Shown here in pieces: positions 17,387-26,513 of a stretch of 64,000 bases of DNA (position 1 is its first letter; every line of letters begins with the position of its first letter). The DNA is from Oceaniovalibus sp. ACAM 378 (GTDB lineage: Bacteria > Pseudomonadota > Alphaproteobacteria > Rhodobacterales > Rhodobacteraceae). The notes beneath the pieces are model-generated. The model searched no databases, was not told where the DNA came from, and was given only the letters and a program-made list of their open reading frames with translations. The stretch lies in NCBI RefSeq assembly GCF_008085915.1, contig NZ_VSJK01000021.1, forward strand, positions 1-64,000, in the 5' to 3' direction. Made by a program: the position numbers and the translations under genes.

Positions 17387-20194
17387 GTGCCTCATCTCGA
17401 TTTATCCCGCCGCAATTTTCTGGCAGCGGCCGCTGCCCTTGGGGTAAGCGCTGCTGTACGCCCCCTCAGTCAGGCGCAGGCCGCAATGGTTGCGTCTCCG
17501 GTGGGGCAGGATCCGGGGTGGTTTGCGGGTGGACGCTTGCGCTACCGTCGCGATGGCATGGCAAAGGTGACGGGCAGCAAAGTTTTTGCAATCGACATGC
17601 GCGCCCGCGATCTGGACGGCTGGCCCGATCACCAATCTCACGCGCTGACTCTCCATGTGCCGCGCGCGGATCGGGTGTATCTGGGGCTTGACCTGTCGGT
17701 GCTTGAACCGGATCTGGCCCCCGATGTTCTGATTGATGCCGAACGTCTGGCCAAAGACAAGGTGACCATGCCCGATGCCGATTTCTATGGCGATTTTTTC
17801 CTAGAACCGGGCAATGTGTCTCCCATGCTTGGGCAACCTGTCGCCTTGGGAATCTGGCACGATTACGAACGCTTCCGCGCGGCGCGCAAACTGCTGCAAT
17901 TCAACAACGACATTTTCCGCTTTGGTGAACAGGCTGATCCACCCAAACGCGCCCCCTATGGTGCGGCGCGCTTTGTGCGCATTGGCGGCGATGATCCGCG
18001 TGGCGCAGACCGGTTTTCACCGATGAAGGATTACGTTGTCTGGCCCGATACCGATGAATCCGGCGTGCAGTGGCCCGCTCATGACCACCCCGCATTTGGC
18101 GCGGCCATGGGCCACTCGTCGGACATCCAATCCGAAATGGAAAATCCGCCAGAAGGCTCGCGCACCTTTGCGCGCGAATATCGCAGCCAGTCGATTGATC
18201 CCTGCGCGATGGAGATGGAGAACGGTCTGGGCTGGTATGATCCGGATTCAGGCCGCCTGAATGTGGTGGGCGCGACCCAATCGCCCTATTCGGCGGCCCA
18301 TCATATCCTAGAAATGATGTCGGCCAGTACGCTGCCCCTGAAAGCTTTGGATTTCGTGACCGGCTATACCGTGGGCTATGGCCAGAAAGAGCACCAGTCC
18401 TTTCCCTATTACGTCGCCATGGCCGCGCTTTATGGCGACGGCAACCCTGTGCGGCTTGCTCTTGATCGCTGGCAACATTTCCAGTTTGCGCTTAAACGGC
18501 ACCCGTTCGATATTCGCACCGCCCTGACCGTTGATAAGGACGGGCAGTTTCAGGCCATGAGCTGCGACATGACGGGCGATGGCGGCGGCGTCATGAACTT
18601 CAGTCCATCGGTCGGAACGGTTGCGGTGACTGCAGCGCAATCCGTCTATTACATGCCCAAAAGCGATATGTCGGTTCAGGTTCTTCCTTCAATTGGTGTC
18701 ACGTCAGGGTCGATGCGCGGATACGGCACGCTGCAATCCATGGCCACGACCGAAATGTTGGTCGATGAGATCGCGGATGAAATTGGCATGGACGCGATTG
18801 AGTTGCGCCGCAAAAATGTCATCCAGAGCGGCATGAAAAACACCCAAGGTGCCGTGCCATCCGGCCATTTGCGCATTGGCGAGATTTTGGACATCGCCCG
18901 CCAAGATCCCCTGTGGACCGAACGCGCGGACCGCAAAGCGGCCTATGAGGCTGAAAACCCCGGTACGCTATACGGGCTTGGCTTTGCCTCGGTGCAAAAG
19001 GACTTCGGCACAGGGGCCGAGGCGGCAGTGGTCCGGCTTGAGATCACGCCAGAGGGGCGTTTGAAAATGCGCCATGTCGCGGCCGAGATTGGCGCCGGTG
19101 CGACCACATCACAGATGCTGGTGACAGAGCCCTATCTGGGGCGTCCGGCGGATGAGGTTGAATTTTCGGTGCAGCATTGGCCGGAAATGCCGCTGAAAAC
19201 CGAGGATCAACCATACACCACCCCGCAAGAGGAAGAGGATCAGCTTTCGCAGGATCCCTATTGGGTGCCGCGGTTCACTTCGCCGCGCTCTGCCTCGAAC
19301 TCGGCTTACTATTTCACCCATGCAACGCAACAGGCGGCGCAACTGCTGCTGCGCTTGGCCCTGTGGCCATCGGCCCTTGCCATTTGGGGGGCTGGACCGT
19401 CCGGGGGGCAATCTACGCCCGAGCCTCTGCGCTTTGAGGATGCCGAGTGGCGGGATGGAATGTTGGTTGCCCGCTCGATGGAGCCTTTATCTCTGGAACG
19501 GCTGGCAAAGCGCGCCCATGAGAAGGGCAGCATCACCGGCGTCTGCATTCATACCTTTAACCGTTGGGCATGGACCGAGGCCGAATTTGAGGTTGAGGGC
19601 CAAAGCTTTCGCGCGCCCATTGATGCGCTTTCGGTAAAATGGGGGACCGGTGCGGATGCCGCACGCAAGGCCCAGATGACGGATGGCGGTTATGCCTTTC
19701 AACCGCGGACAAAAGTGTATTACCCCCCCGTTCAGCGCAACAATGCTGGCACGGTTTACTATGCCCCCTGCGCCACCCTTGTCGAACTGGGGGTCGCAAC
19801 CGGATCCGGCAAAGTGACCATCCTGTCCCACAAGACATGGCTTGAATGCGGGACCCAGATCGTGCCTGAACTTGTCTCGGGTCAGCTTCAGGGCGGTATC
19901 GCCATGGGGATTGGCCACGCCCTGTATGAGGATTTGCCAACTGACGCCGATGGTCCGGGCAATGGAACGTGGAATTACAGCCGCTATCACCTGCCGCGCG
20001 CCTCGGAAGTTGGGGTCTGGACGCAGACAGGCCACGTGTTGCCGCCCTTATCGGGTGAAGATCCCCCCAAAGGCATGGCCGAGGTTGTGATGATTCCGAT
20101 CGTCGGGGCTTGTGCCAACGCAATCGCCCATGCCACCGGGCATCGTTTCTATAGTTTTCCAATCAGCGCATCGCGTATTCAGGAGGTGTTGTAA
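17387..20194 (+). CDS. Molybdopterin-binding subunit of a periplasmic xanthine dehydrogenase-family hydroxylase
   Basis: A 935-residue large subunit of the isoquinoline 1-oxidoreductase/aldehyde dehydrogenase branch. It starts at GTG 17387 with LSRRNFLAAAAALGVSA, a twin-arginine signal with AQA cleavage region, so the complex is exported folded. Cofactor motifs include SMRGYGTLQSMATTEML near residue 443 and GQLQGGIAMGIGHALYED near 835, where the family has the active-site loop. It hydroxylates an aldehyde or N-heterocycle using water at a Mo-MPT-cytosine centre. It overlaps the iron-sulfur gene by 1 bp. No XdhC-type Mo-insertion chaperone gene is adjacent, which is unusual for active members. 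The substrate is unknown. Confidence 0.9.
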   Translation: MPHLDLSRRNFLAAAAALGVSAAVRPLSQAQAAMVASPVGQDPGWFAGGRLRYRRDGMAKVTGSKVFAIDMRARDLDGWPDHQSHALTLHVPRADRVYLGLDLSVLEPDLAPDVLIDAERLAKDKVTMPDADFYGDFFLEPGNVSPMLGQPVALGIWHDYERFRAARKLLQFNNDIFRFGEQADPPKRAPYGAARFVRIGGDDPRGADRFSPMKDYVVWPDTDESGVQWPAHDHPAFGAAMGHSSDIQSEMENPPEGSRTFAREYRSQSIDPCAMEMENGLGWYDPDSGRLNVVGATQSPYSAAHHILEMMSASTLPLKALDFVTGYTVGYGQKEHQSFPYYVAMAALYGDGNPVRLALDRWQHFQFALKRHPFDIRTALTVDKDGQFQAMSCDMTGDGGGVMNFSPSVGTVAVTAAQSVYYMPKSDMSVQVLPSIGVTSGSMRGYGTLQSMATTEMLVDEIADEIGMDAIELRRKNVIQSGMKNTQGAVPSGHLRIGEILDIARQDPLWTERADRKAAYEAENPGTLYGLGFASVQKDFGTGAEAAVVRLEITPEGRLKMRHVAAEIGAGATTSQMLVTEPYLGRPADEVEFSVQHWPEMPLKTEDQPYTTPQEEEDQLSQDPYWVPRFTSPRSASNSAYYFTHATQQAAQLLLRLALWPSALAIWGAGPSGGQSTPEPLRFEDAEWRDGMLVARSMEPLSLERLAKRAHEKGSITGVCIHTFNRWAWTEAEFEVEGQSFRAPIDALSVKWGTGADAARKAQMTDGGYAFQPRTKVYYPPVQRNNAGTVYYAPCATLVELGVATGSGKVTILSHKTWLECGTQIVPELVSGQLQGGIAMGIGHALYEDLPTDADGPGNGTWNYSRYHLPRASEVGVWTQTGHVLPPLSGEDPPKGMAEVVMIPIVGACANAIAHATGHRFYSFPISASRIQEVL

Positions 20195-20760
20195 TGATTG
20201 AGAAAATTAGTTTCTCCGCAACGATCAATGGCCAAAAGGTGGGGCCGATGGATGTGCCGCAAGACCTGATGATGGTTGAACTGTTGCAGGAATATCTGAA
20301 TCTCACCGGCACCCGTCTGTCCTGTGGTCAAGGGATGTGCAGCGCCTGCCGGGTCATTGTCGATGACCCCGCCAAAGGCACCTATACAGTCGCGGCCTGT
20401 GTGACCGGTGTTGCTTGGCTGAACGGCAAGACGGTTCGCACCATCGAAGGGATTGCCGGCGAAGATGGCCAAGGCGCGCCGTTGCCCTCGGCCATTCAAC
20501 AGGCGTTTCTTGAGCATTTCTCGTTCCAGTGCAGCTATTGCACACCCGGCTTCGTCAACTCGGCGACAGTGCTGGTTGAACAGCTTGAGCGTTCACCAAT
20601 CGCTGCCGATCGGGTTGAAGATGTGGTCCTTGAGTCGCTTGATAAACACATCTGCCGCTGTACCGGTTATGTCCGGTATTATCAGGCAGTAAAGGACGTG
20701 ATCCTCAGCACGCCGGGCCTCACCCATGAAAATCCAGTCGTGTTGGAGCGTCCAGCATGA
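20194..20760 (+). CDS. [2Fe-2S] subunit of the molybdenum hydroxylase (IorA-like)
   Basis: A 188-residue small subunit. The plant-type cluster motif is SCGQGMCSACRV with a further Cys at AAC near residue 69; the second, helical-domain cluster uses FQCSYCTPGF and HICRCTGYVRYY. This is the standard two-cluster XdhC/CoxS/IorA arrangement. It starts one base inside the large subunit stop after AGGAGG, and overlaps the cytochrome gene by 4 bp. It has no export signal of its own, so it is probably carried through Tat with the large subunit. Electrons pass from Mo through its clusters to the cytochrome. Confidence 0.93.
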   Translation: MIEKISFSATINGQKVGPMDVPQDLMMVELLQEYLNLTGTRLSCGQGMCSACRVIVDDPAKGTYTVAACVTGVAWLNGKTVRTIEGIAGEDGQGAPLPSAIQQAFLEHFSFQCSYCTPGFVNSATVLVEQLERSPIAADRVEDVVLESLDKHICRCTGYVRYYQAVKDVILSTPGLTHENPVVLERPA

Positions 20761-22034
20761 ATCGCTTTTTGCGCATCGTCACCCTTTTCGCACTGTTTGG
20801 CCTTGTCGTGTTGGGCACGGTCTATTGGATCGGACGCGGCAGCGGCGATATCCCTGCGGCCAGCGTCGATTTCGCCAGTCTGGACGGTGATCAACGGCAA
20901 GAGATGCTGGAACGGGGAGAATGGGTTGCTCATGCCTCGGACTGTGCGGCGTGCCATACCGATCCGTCGGGCGGCTCTGATCTTGCCGGCGGGTTACCGA
21001 TGGAAACGCCCATGGGGACGATCTATGGCACCAATATCACGCCGTCCGACGACCATGGCATCGGTGGTTGGAGCGCCGATGATCTTTACCGCGCCGTTGC
21101 CTGGGGTGTGGCTCCGGGCGATAAAAACCTTTATCCTGCTATGCCTTATCCCAGCTATCACCAGATCACGCGCGCGGATTCCGACGCGTTGTGGGTTTGG
21201 CTCATGGCACAGCGCCCGGTAAATAAACCGAACCGTTCCAACGACCTGATCTTTCCGTTCAATATTCGCCCCGCGGTGACCCTATGGAACGCATTCTTCC
21301 GCCCCGATGCAGAGCCGTTTCAACCCGATGAAACGCCGGCCGCGCAAGGCGAATATCTTGTGAATGTGCTGGGCCATTGCGGTGAATGCCACACTCCACG
21401 CAATCTTGCCTATGCGTTGACTGATGATCATCTGGCGGGTGAAGTGATTGAGGGGGCTTACGCGCCCGATCTGCGGCCTGATGCCTTGGCGCGGCGCGGT
21501 TGGACCGAAGACGATCTGGTGACGTTCCTGCACCGTGGTTTATCACCTCAGGGCGTGATGACATTTGGCATGTTTCCTGTGCTGTCACACTCCACCAGCC
21601 ACCTGGCCACCGATGACTTGGAGGCAATATCGTCCTATCTTACTGCCGGGCAAACAATGACTGGCCCACAAATGGACAAGCCTGTCGCAGTATTGTCGCC
21701 CGAGGGCGCATCACTTTATACTGGGCTCTGCGCCGGGTGCCATGGCACGGACGGCGCTGGTCAGCCCAATTCGTCAGTGCGCCTCGATGTTAATACGACG
21801 GCGATGTACACCAATCCATTAAATTTGATCCGGGTCATCGCAGAAGGCATCCCCGAGCGTGACCTAGCCCAAGGAGAGCGGATGCAGGCCATGCCAGCGT
21901 TCGATCAAATGCTCTCAGATCAACAAATGACCGAGTTGGTAAATTACCTGCGCCAGCGTTGGGGCGGTCAAGAGGGTGATGTAACAGCAGAGGTGGTGCA
22001 ATCGGCCCGAGAAGAAGGCCATGCAGCACGTTAA
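20757..22034 (+). CDS. Triheme c-type cytochrome, electron acceptor of the Mo-hydroxylase
   Basis: A 425-residue cytochrome with an N-terminal membrane anchor (about residues 5-26) and three heme sites: CAACH at 63-67, CGECH near 208 and CAGCH near 325. This three-domain form resembles the cytochrome subunit of alcohol dehydrogenases and aldehyde oxidoreductases, which passes electrons to the ubiquinone pool or a terminal oxidase. The 4 bp overlap with the iron-sulfur gene completes a three-gene operon. Its location beside a heme-copper oxidase cluster is suggestive but the clusters are divergent and may be independent. Confidence 0.93.
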   Translation: MNRFLRIVTLFALFGLVVLGTVYWIGRGSGDIPAASVDFASLDGDQRQEMLERGEWVAHASDCAACHTDPSGGSDLAGGLPMETPMGTIYGTNITPSDDHGIGGWSADDLYRAVAWGVAPGDKNLYPAMPYPSYHQITRADSDALWVWLMAQRPVNKPNRSNDLIFPFNIRPAVTLWNAFFRPDAEPFQPDETPAAQGEYLVNVLGHCGECHTPRNLAYALTDDHLAGEVIEGAYAPDLRPDALARRGWTEDDLVTFLHRGLSPQGVMTFGMFPVLSHSTSHLATDDLEAISSYLTAGQTMTGPQMDKPVAVLSPEGASLYTGLCAGCHGTDGAGQPNSSVRLDVNTTAMYTNPLNLIRVIAEGIPERDLAQGERMQAMPAFDQMLSDQQMTELVNYLRQRWGGQEGDVTAEVVQSAREEGHAAR

Positions 22035-22038
22035 TGGT

Positions 22039-22065
22039 CGGGTCATATTGTGAGATATTGACCCG
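22039..22065 (+). terminator. Stem-loop after the cytochrome gene
   Basis: CGGGTCA pairs with TGACCCG across a short AT-rich loop, 5 bp after the cytochrome stop. The 7 bp stem extends by 3 bp with one bulge. No T-run follows, so it may be a weak or Rho-assisted terminator, or an mRNA 3' stabiliser. Confidence 0.5.
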
Positions 22066-22448
22066 CGTATCGATCAATCAGCCTCCGGCAAACCCGGCGC
22101 GGTTCACTCTGGCCAACAGCGCCTGCGGGCGATTTTGCAGTCAGCGACTGACGGTAGCATTTTTCTTTCATGATCGCGCCGCCCTGACCTTATGAAAGTG
22201 CCAATTTGGCGAGTTCTCAACAAAGGTAAAAACGTCCGCAGACTCGGCCCGGCAGAAAAGGATTCCGCAGAACTGCGATTAGAAAATTTCTTCAAATACA
22301 CGTGGGTCAGATGCGGCCGACACCTTAGCGATAACTTGGCGCCGCATATCGCCTTTCTCATCGCTGCACGCAGCGACTGCCGGGCAGTGGATTCCTGTAG
22401 TGCTGCGCCATCGCCGCCGAAACCGCGTGAAGCGGAACGCGCAGGCGA
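22066..22448. other. Non-coding region with a double-hairpin repeat
   Basis: About 380 bp between convergent operons. No gene is supported; a long plus-strand open frame across it is a shadow of the lyase gene. Its main feature is a short palindromic repeat at 22359-22404, which recurs near 63.4 kb. Confidence 0.6.
22359..22404 (+). repeat. Double-hairpin repeat, copy A
   Basis: Two palindromes lie side by side: CGCTGC-AC-GCAGCG (22362-22375) and CTGCCGGGCAG (22377-22387), followed by TGGATTCCTGTAGTG. The same arrangement, with an equivalent but base-changed first hairpin, is found at 63420-63465. Compensating changes in the first stem argue for a structured element rather than chance identity. 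Confidence 0.6.
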
Positions 22449-23273
22449 TCACTCGTGGCTCGGGACTATTCCTGCGCGGTCCAGCACGCTGCGGGCACGG
22501 GACACGATTGGGGCATCAATGAATTCACCGTCGAGCAGGAACGCGCCCTTGCCCTGCGCCTCGGCCTCGGTCGCTGCGGCGATGACTCGCCTTGCATGGG
22601 CGATGCTCGCCTCATCCGGAACGAACGCGGCGTTCAGAACGGGTACGACCTTGGGGTGGATGCAGCTTGCTCCATCGAACCCAAAGCGCGCGGCCTCAGC
22701 GGCCGCCTCGGTCAGGCCCTCGGTATCGTCGAACTGCGCGACCGAGCGCAGAAGCCCAAGCGACAGTTTGCCATGAGCCTTAGCGGCGTAATGGGTCAAC
22801 AGCTTGGGTAAGCGCAATGTTTCGGCAGACGGCGTCGCGCCGGTATCTGTGGCAAAATCCTCACCGCCAAGACACAGTGCGATGACCCGCGGGTGCGCCG
22901 CAATCTGCTGTGCTGCCAACAACCCGCTGGCGGATTCAATGATCGCAATCACTTTTTTGCTTCCCTTGGGAAGGCGATCCAGATCTCCCGGACTTTCGAC
23001 CTTGGGCAACATCAGGCCGTCGGCGCCTGCGGTAATGGCTGCCTCGGCATCCATTATACACAACTCAGTCGCGTTCACGCGCACAAAGACGCGCGCCCCG
23101 GATCGGCCGACATCGGGCACCGCCTTGGTCAGTGCGGCACGTGCAGTGGCTTTTTCGGCTGCGGGCACGGCATCTTCCAGATCGAGGATCACCGCATCGG
23201 CCCCGCGTTCATGCGCCTTGGCGACGAAGCGCTCCACATGGGCCGGAACATAAAGCAGCGAGCGCAGTCTCAT
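22449..23273 (-). CDS. CoA-ester lyase, HpcH/HpaI (CitE-like) family
   Basis: A 274-residue TIM-barrel lyase of the CitE/malyl-CoA lyase group. The start LRSLLYVPAHVERFVAKA, the phosphate/Mg region GADAVILDLEDAVP near residue 28, FVRVNAT near 63 and LMLPKVESPGDL near 88 are family marks; GGEDFATDTGA follows near 138. Enzymes of this group split malyl-, citramalyl- or beta-methylmalyl-CoA into a 2-oxoacid or glyoxylate plus an acyl-CoA. It starts within the CoA-transferase stop (4 bp overlap) and ends the tct operon, so it likely cleaves the thioester formed by that partner. Citramalyl-CoA is an attractive but unproven substrate. Confidence 0.88.
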   Translation of the reverse strand: MRLRSLLYVPAHVERFVAKAHERGADAVILDLEDAVPAAEKATARAALTKAVPDVGRSGARVFVRVNATELCIMDAEAAITAGADGLMLPKVESPGDLDRLPKGSKKVIAIIESASGLLAAQQIAAHPRVIALCLGGEDFATDTGATPSAETLRLPKLLTHYAAKAHGKLSLGLLRSVAQFDDTEGLTEAAAEAARFGFDGASCIHPKVVPVLNAAFVPDEASIAHARRVIAAATEAEAQGKGAFLLDGEFIDAPIVSRARSVLDRAGIVPSHE

Positions 23274-24520
23274 TCGGTATTGTCCCCTTTTGCAAGAACC
23301 GTACCCACCGCGATCAACTGCTCGGCCCGGTCGTCTGCAATGCCGTAATCACGCAAAATTTCACGCCCCTGTTCACCAAGGTCGGGGGCAGGTCGCCACA
23401 GGTTGCCGGGCGTCTCCGACAGGCGGGGCAGAGGTGTATGGGTCGGCACGCTTCCCAGTTCGACGTCGGGCACTTCGGTGAAAATCTCGCGTTCGGTGAA
23501 ATGTCGGTCTGTCACGATGTCCCCGACCGAATAGAGCGGGGCGGCGGTGATACCTTCCGCGTCACAGAAGCGAACGATTTCGTCGCGGTCACGTTCAGCC
23601 ATCCAGCCGCCGACGATGGCGTCGACCTCACCGCAGTGCGCCACGCGCGCTTCGTTGGTGGCATAGCGCGGGTCGCTGTTCATCTCATCGTGGCCGATTG
23701 CGCGAAACAGTCGGGCCGCCGTGCTTTGAATCGAGGCCGACACCGCAATAAAATGGCCATCAAGGCTTCGATAGACATTGCGCGGACTTGATGTGTTCGA
23801 GCCGTTGCCGACCCGTGGTTTTGGCGTACCGGTCAGACGATAGTCCAGCGGTTCCGGCCCCAGCACAGAAACCATCGCCTCAAGCAGCGAAAGATCGACA
23901 GTTTGCCCGCGCCCCGTCGCATCCCGCGACCGCAGCGCCATCATCACGGCATTGGCTCCGTAAAGCCCGGAAATCATGTCGGCAAGCGCCAGTGGCGGCA
24001 GCAACGGATCGCCCGCCGCCTCACCGTTGCGGTGGGCAAATCCGGACATACCTTCGACAAGCGTTCCGAAACCGGGGCGCTTGCTATATGGGCCGGTCTG
24101 GCCAAAACCTGAAACCCGCAAAAGGACCAGCCTGGGGAAATCGCGTGTGATCACATCGGAACCGAGACCCATTTTTTCGAGCGTGCCGGGGCGAAAGCTC
24201 TCGATCATCACATCCGCGCCGACCATCAGATCGCGCAGCAGATCCACCGCACCGTCACCGCGGAAATCCAACCCGATAGAGCGTTTGTTGCGCCCGTATG
24301 TCTTCCAGAATGTCGAATGACCCTTCTGTTTCCACGCACGCAGGGGGTCGCCGGCGGGCAGTGGTTCCACCTTGACGACATCGGCCCCGAAATCGGCCAG
24401 TTGCAACGACGTCATGTTCCCCGCTACCAGCCGCGACAGGTCCAGCACCCGCAGACCAACAAGCGGCCCCGACGGCGCTGCGGCGAAATCTCTCCGGGTC
24501 CAGTTCTGCGTGTCAGTCAT
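23270..24520 (-). CDS. CaiB/BaiF (class III) CoA-transferase family protein
   Basis: A 416-residue class III CoA-transferase. Seen: GLRVLDLSRLVAGNMTSLQ at 22-40, LADFGADVVKVEP, YGRNKRSIGLDF near 75 and VLLRVSGFGQTGPYS near 132. The catalytic Asp usually lies just after this last motif; here the segment is RPGFGTLVEGMSG with Gly152 at the expected position, so either this subgroup uses another residue or it is not a classical transferase. It overlaps the tctA stop by 1 bp and the lyase by 4 bp. In this operon it should activate the acid imported by the TTT system, with the lyase cleaving the product. Confidence 0.87.
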   Translation of the reverse strand: MTDTQNWTRRDFAAAPSGPLVGLRVLDLSRLVAGNMTSLQLADFGADVVKVEPLPAGDPLRAWKQKGHSTFWKTYGRNKRSIGLDFRGDGAVDLLRDLMVGADVMIESFRPGTLEKMGLGSDVITRDFPRLVLLRVSGFGQTGPYSKRPGFGTLVEGMSGFAHRNGEAAGDPLLPPLALADMISGLYGANAVMMALRSRDATGRGQTVDLSLLEAMVSVLGPEPLDYRLTGTPKPRVGNGSNTSSPRNVYRSLDGHFIAVSASIQSTAARLFRAIGHDEMNSDPRYATNEARVAHCGEVDAIVGGWMAERDRDEIVRFCDAEGITAAPLYSVGDIVTDRHFTEREIFTEVPDVELGSVPTHTPLPRLSETPGNLWRPAPDLGEQGREILRDYGIADDRAEQLIAVGTVLAKGDNTE

Positions 24521-26043
24521 CAGGCGGACTCCTCATTTGCGGCCAGTGCGGCCCGACGGCGCTGCATGGTCATGCGCAGTACCAGAGTCAGCGCAATCGC
24601 CAGCACCATGGCACCAATGATGCTCAGGGAGATCGGGCGCTCCCAGAAAATGGCCATCCGGCCCTGACCCAGCATAACTGACTGGCGGAAGTAGTTTTCG
24701 GCGAGCGGTGCAAGGACGACGGCCAGAATGAACGGACCAGTTGGATAATCGTTCTTGCGCATCAGATAGCCCACGATGCCGAAGGCGAGGGCGATCCAGA
24801 TATTGAAGGTCGAATACGACAGCGAGAAGGCGCCAACCACGCAAAGCGCGATCACCACCGACGCCAGAACCCCCTGAACCCCGCGCAACAGGTTGACGAA
24901 TAGTGGGATCAGCAGGATGTTTGACAACAGAAGGAACACGTTGGCCAGCACCAGTCCCGCAATCATCGCCCAGACGACATCGCCAGACTTGATCATCAAA
25001 AGCGGACCGGGTTGCAGTCCGAACATGATCAGCGCCCCCAGCATCACCGCCGTACCACCCGATCCGGGAATGCCCAGGGTTATCAGTGGGATCAGCGAAC
25101 CCGGCACCGAGGCATTGTTCGATGCTTCAGGTGCCGCAAGACCCGCAATTTCGCCCTTGCCGTAATTTTCGGGGTTTTTCGAGAGCTTCTTTTCCAACGC
25201 ATAGGACAGAAAGGTCGCGATAGTGGCCCCGGCACCGGGCAGAATCCCGATGACGGTTCCCATCAATGACCCGCGAATTGTCGGCCCATTGGCCTCGCGT
25301 AGTTTGGCGCGCGACGGCACATAGTCCGACATCTTCAGCGATGGTTTTCCGAGGTTCAGCGTGACCCTTTGTTCCAGGTTGTGAAATACCTCTCCCAAAC
25401 CGTAAAGCCCGATGATGATGGCGACGAAATCGATTCCCTCGATGAATTCGGGCACCGGAGCAAAGCGCACATGCCCGGATATATAGTCGGCGCCGATGGT
25501 CGATACGAGCACACCGAAGCAGACCATCAGCAGCGCCTTCAGCATGTCTTCTCCCGCCAGAAGAACGATCGTCGACAAGCCGAGCAACATGAGAAGGAAA
25601 TATTCCGGCGGCCCGAGATAGATCGCATTGCGTGCCACGACGGGTGCAAAGAAAATCAGGACCACCAGACCGAACATGCCGCCGACGAAAGAGGATATGG
25701 CCGAAATGCCAAGCGCAATGCCGCCCTCTCCGCGTTGCATCATCGGATAGCCTTCAAGCGCCGTGATGATCGCGGGCGCGTCGCCCGGTGTGTTGATCAG
25801 GATCGAGGTTATGCGCCCGCCATACATCGTGCCCATATAGACGCCGGTAAGCAGGCAGAGACCTGAGGCATGATCCATTCCCGCGGCCAGCGGCAGCATG
25901 AGAGCGATGCCCGCTGACGGCCCAAGACCCGGCAGCGCCCCGACGACCGTGCCGATCATGCCCGCCAGAAAAATCAGGGTCACATTGTAGGGGGTCAGGA
26001 TGGTGTCAAAGCCACCGGCAAGCTGATTGAGTGTATCGAGCAT
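24520..26043 (-). CDS. tctA: Tripartite tricarboxylate transporter large permease TctA
   Basis: A 507-residue membrane protein with about 12 helices. The TctA signatures are plain: MIGTVVGALPGLGPSAGIA near residue 32, PGDAPAIITALEGYPM near 85, GILPGAGATIATFLSYALEKK near 262 and LGIPGSGGTAVMLGALI near 327. It catalyses proton- or sodium-coupled uptake of carboxylates delivered by TctC. It is 19 bp downstream of tctB and overlaps the CoA-transferase gene, tying uptake to CoA activation. Confidence 0.95.
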   Translation of the reverse strand: MLDTLNQLAGGFDTILTPYNVTLIFLAGMIGTVVGALPGLGPSAGIALMLPLAAGMDHASGLCLLTGVYMGTMYGGRITSILINTPGDAPAIITALEGYPMMQRGEGGIALGISAISSFVGGMFGLVVLIFFAPVVARNAIYLGPPEYFLLMLLGLSTIVLLAGEDMLKALLMVCFGVLVSTIGADYISGHVRFAPVPEFIEGIDFVAIIIGLYGLGEVFHNLEQRVTLNLGKPSLKMSDYVPSRAKLREANGPTIRGSLMGTVIGILPGAGATIATFLSYALEKKLSKNPENYGKGEIAGLAAPEASNNASVPGSLIPLITLGIPGSGGTAVMLGALIMFGLQPGPLLMIKSGDVVWAMIAGLVLANVFLLLSNILLIPLFVNLLRGVQGVLASVVIALCVVGAFSLSYSTFNIWIALAFGIVGYLMRKNDYPTGPFILAVVLAPLAENYFRQSVMLGQGRMAIFWERPISLSIIGAMVLAIALTLVLRMTMQRRRAALAANEESA

Positions 26044-26062
26044 CAGGAATTTCTCCGCGTCG

Positions 26063-26497
26063 TCAGCTGAGGGGGATCTGCAACCACAGACCGAAGATGA
26101 TGTAGATCACGACAAGCGTGACGAGGGTCGAGACGCCGCTGACGATCCAGCTTCGTTTCAGCAAATGCCAAGTGACAATGAACATGCACAGGCCAAGCGG
26201 CAGCAGCAGCGATCCGAGGGTCTCCGCCAGCACCGCCGCTGCGATCAAGGCCGTTGCGATCACAACCGGCCAGACGTCCCTGGCCGGTTGTGTTTCAGGC
26301 GGGTTAGACCCCGCCCGAAGCAGGTTGCGGATTATTATCAATCCGGCAATCGCGATGACTGCCACTGACATGATCGACGGGAGGAAGCCCGGCCCGAATG
26401 TCAAACCCGACGTGAAGGGCATATCAAGACTACCAACGAATGTGACCGCCGCAAAAATGGCCAGTCCGCCAATAAAGATCAGTTCCGACAGTTTCAT
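26063..26497 (-). CDS. tctB: Tripartite tricarboxylate transporter small permease TctB
   Basis: A 144-residue four-helix membrane protein. FGPGFLPSIMSVAVIAIAG near residue 35 is the typical TctB segment after the first helix; a loop and three more helices follow. TctB is poorly conserved and is mainly identified by position between tctC and tctA. It is the small partner that completes the TctABC importer. Confidence 0.85.
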   Translation of the reverse strand: MKLSELIFIGGLAIFAAVTFVGSLDMPFTSGLTFGPGFLPSIMSVAVIAIAGLIIIRNLLRAGSNPPETQPARDVWPVVIATALIAAAVLAETLGSLLLPLGLCMFIVTWHLLKRSWIVSGVSTLVTLVVIYIIFGLWLQIPLS

Positions 26498-26513
26498 GCG
26501 TATCTTTCCAGGA

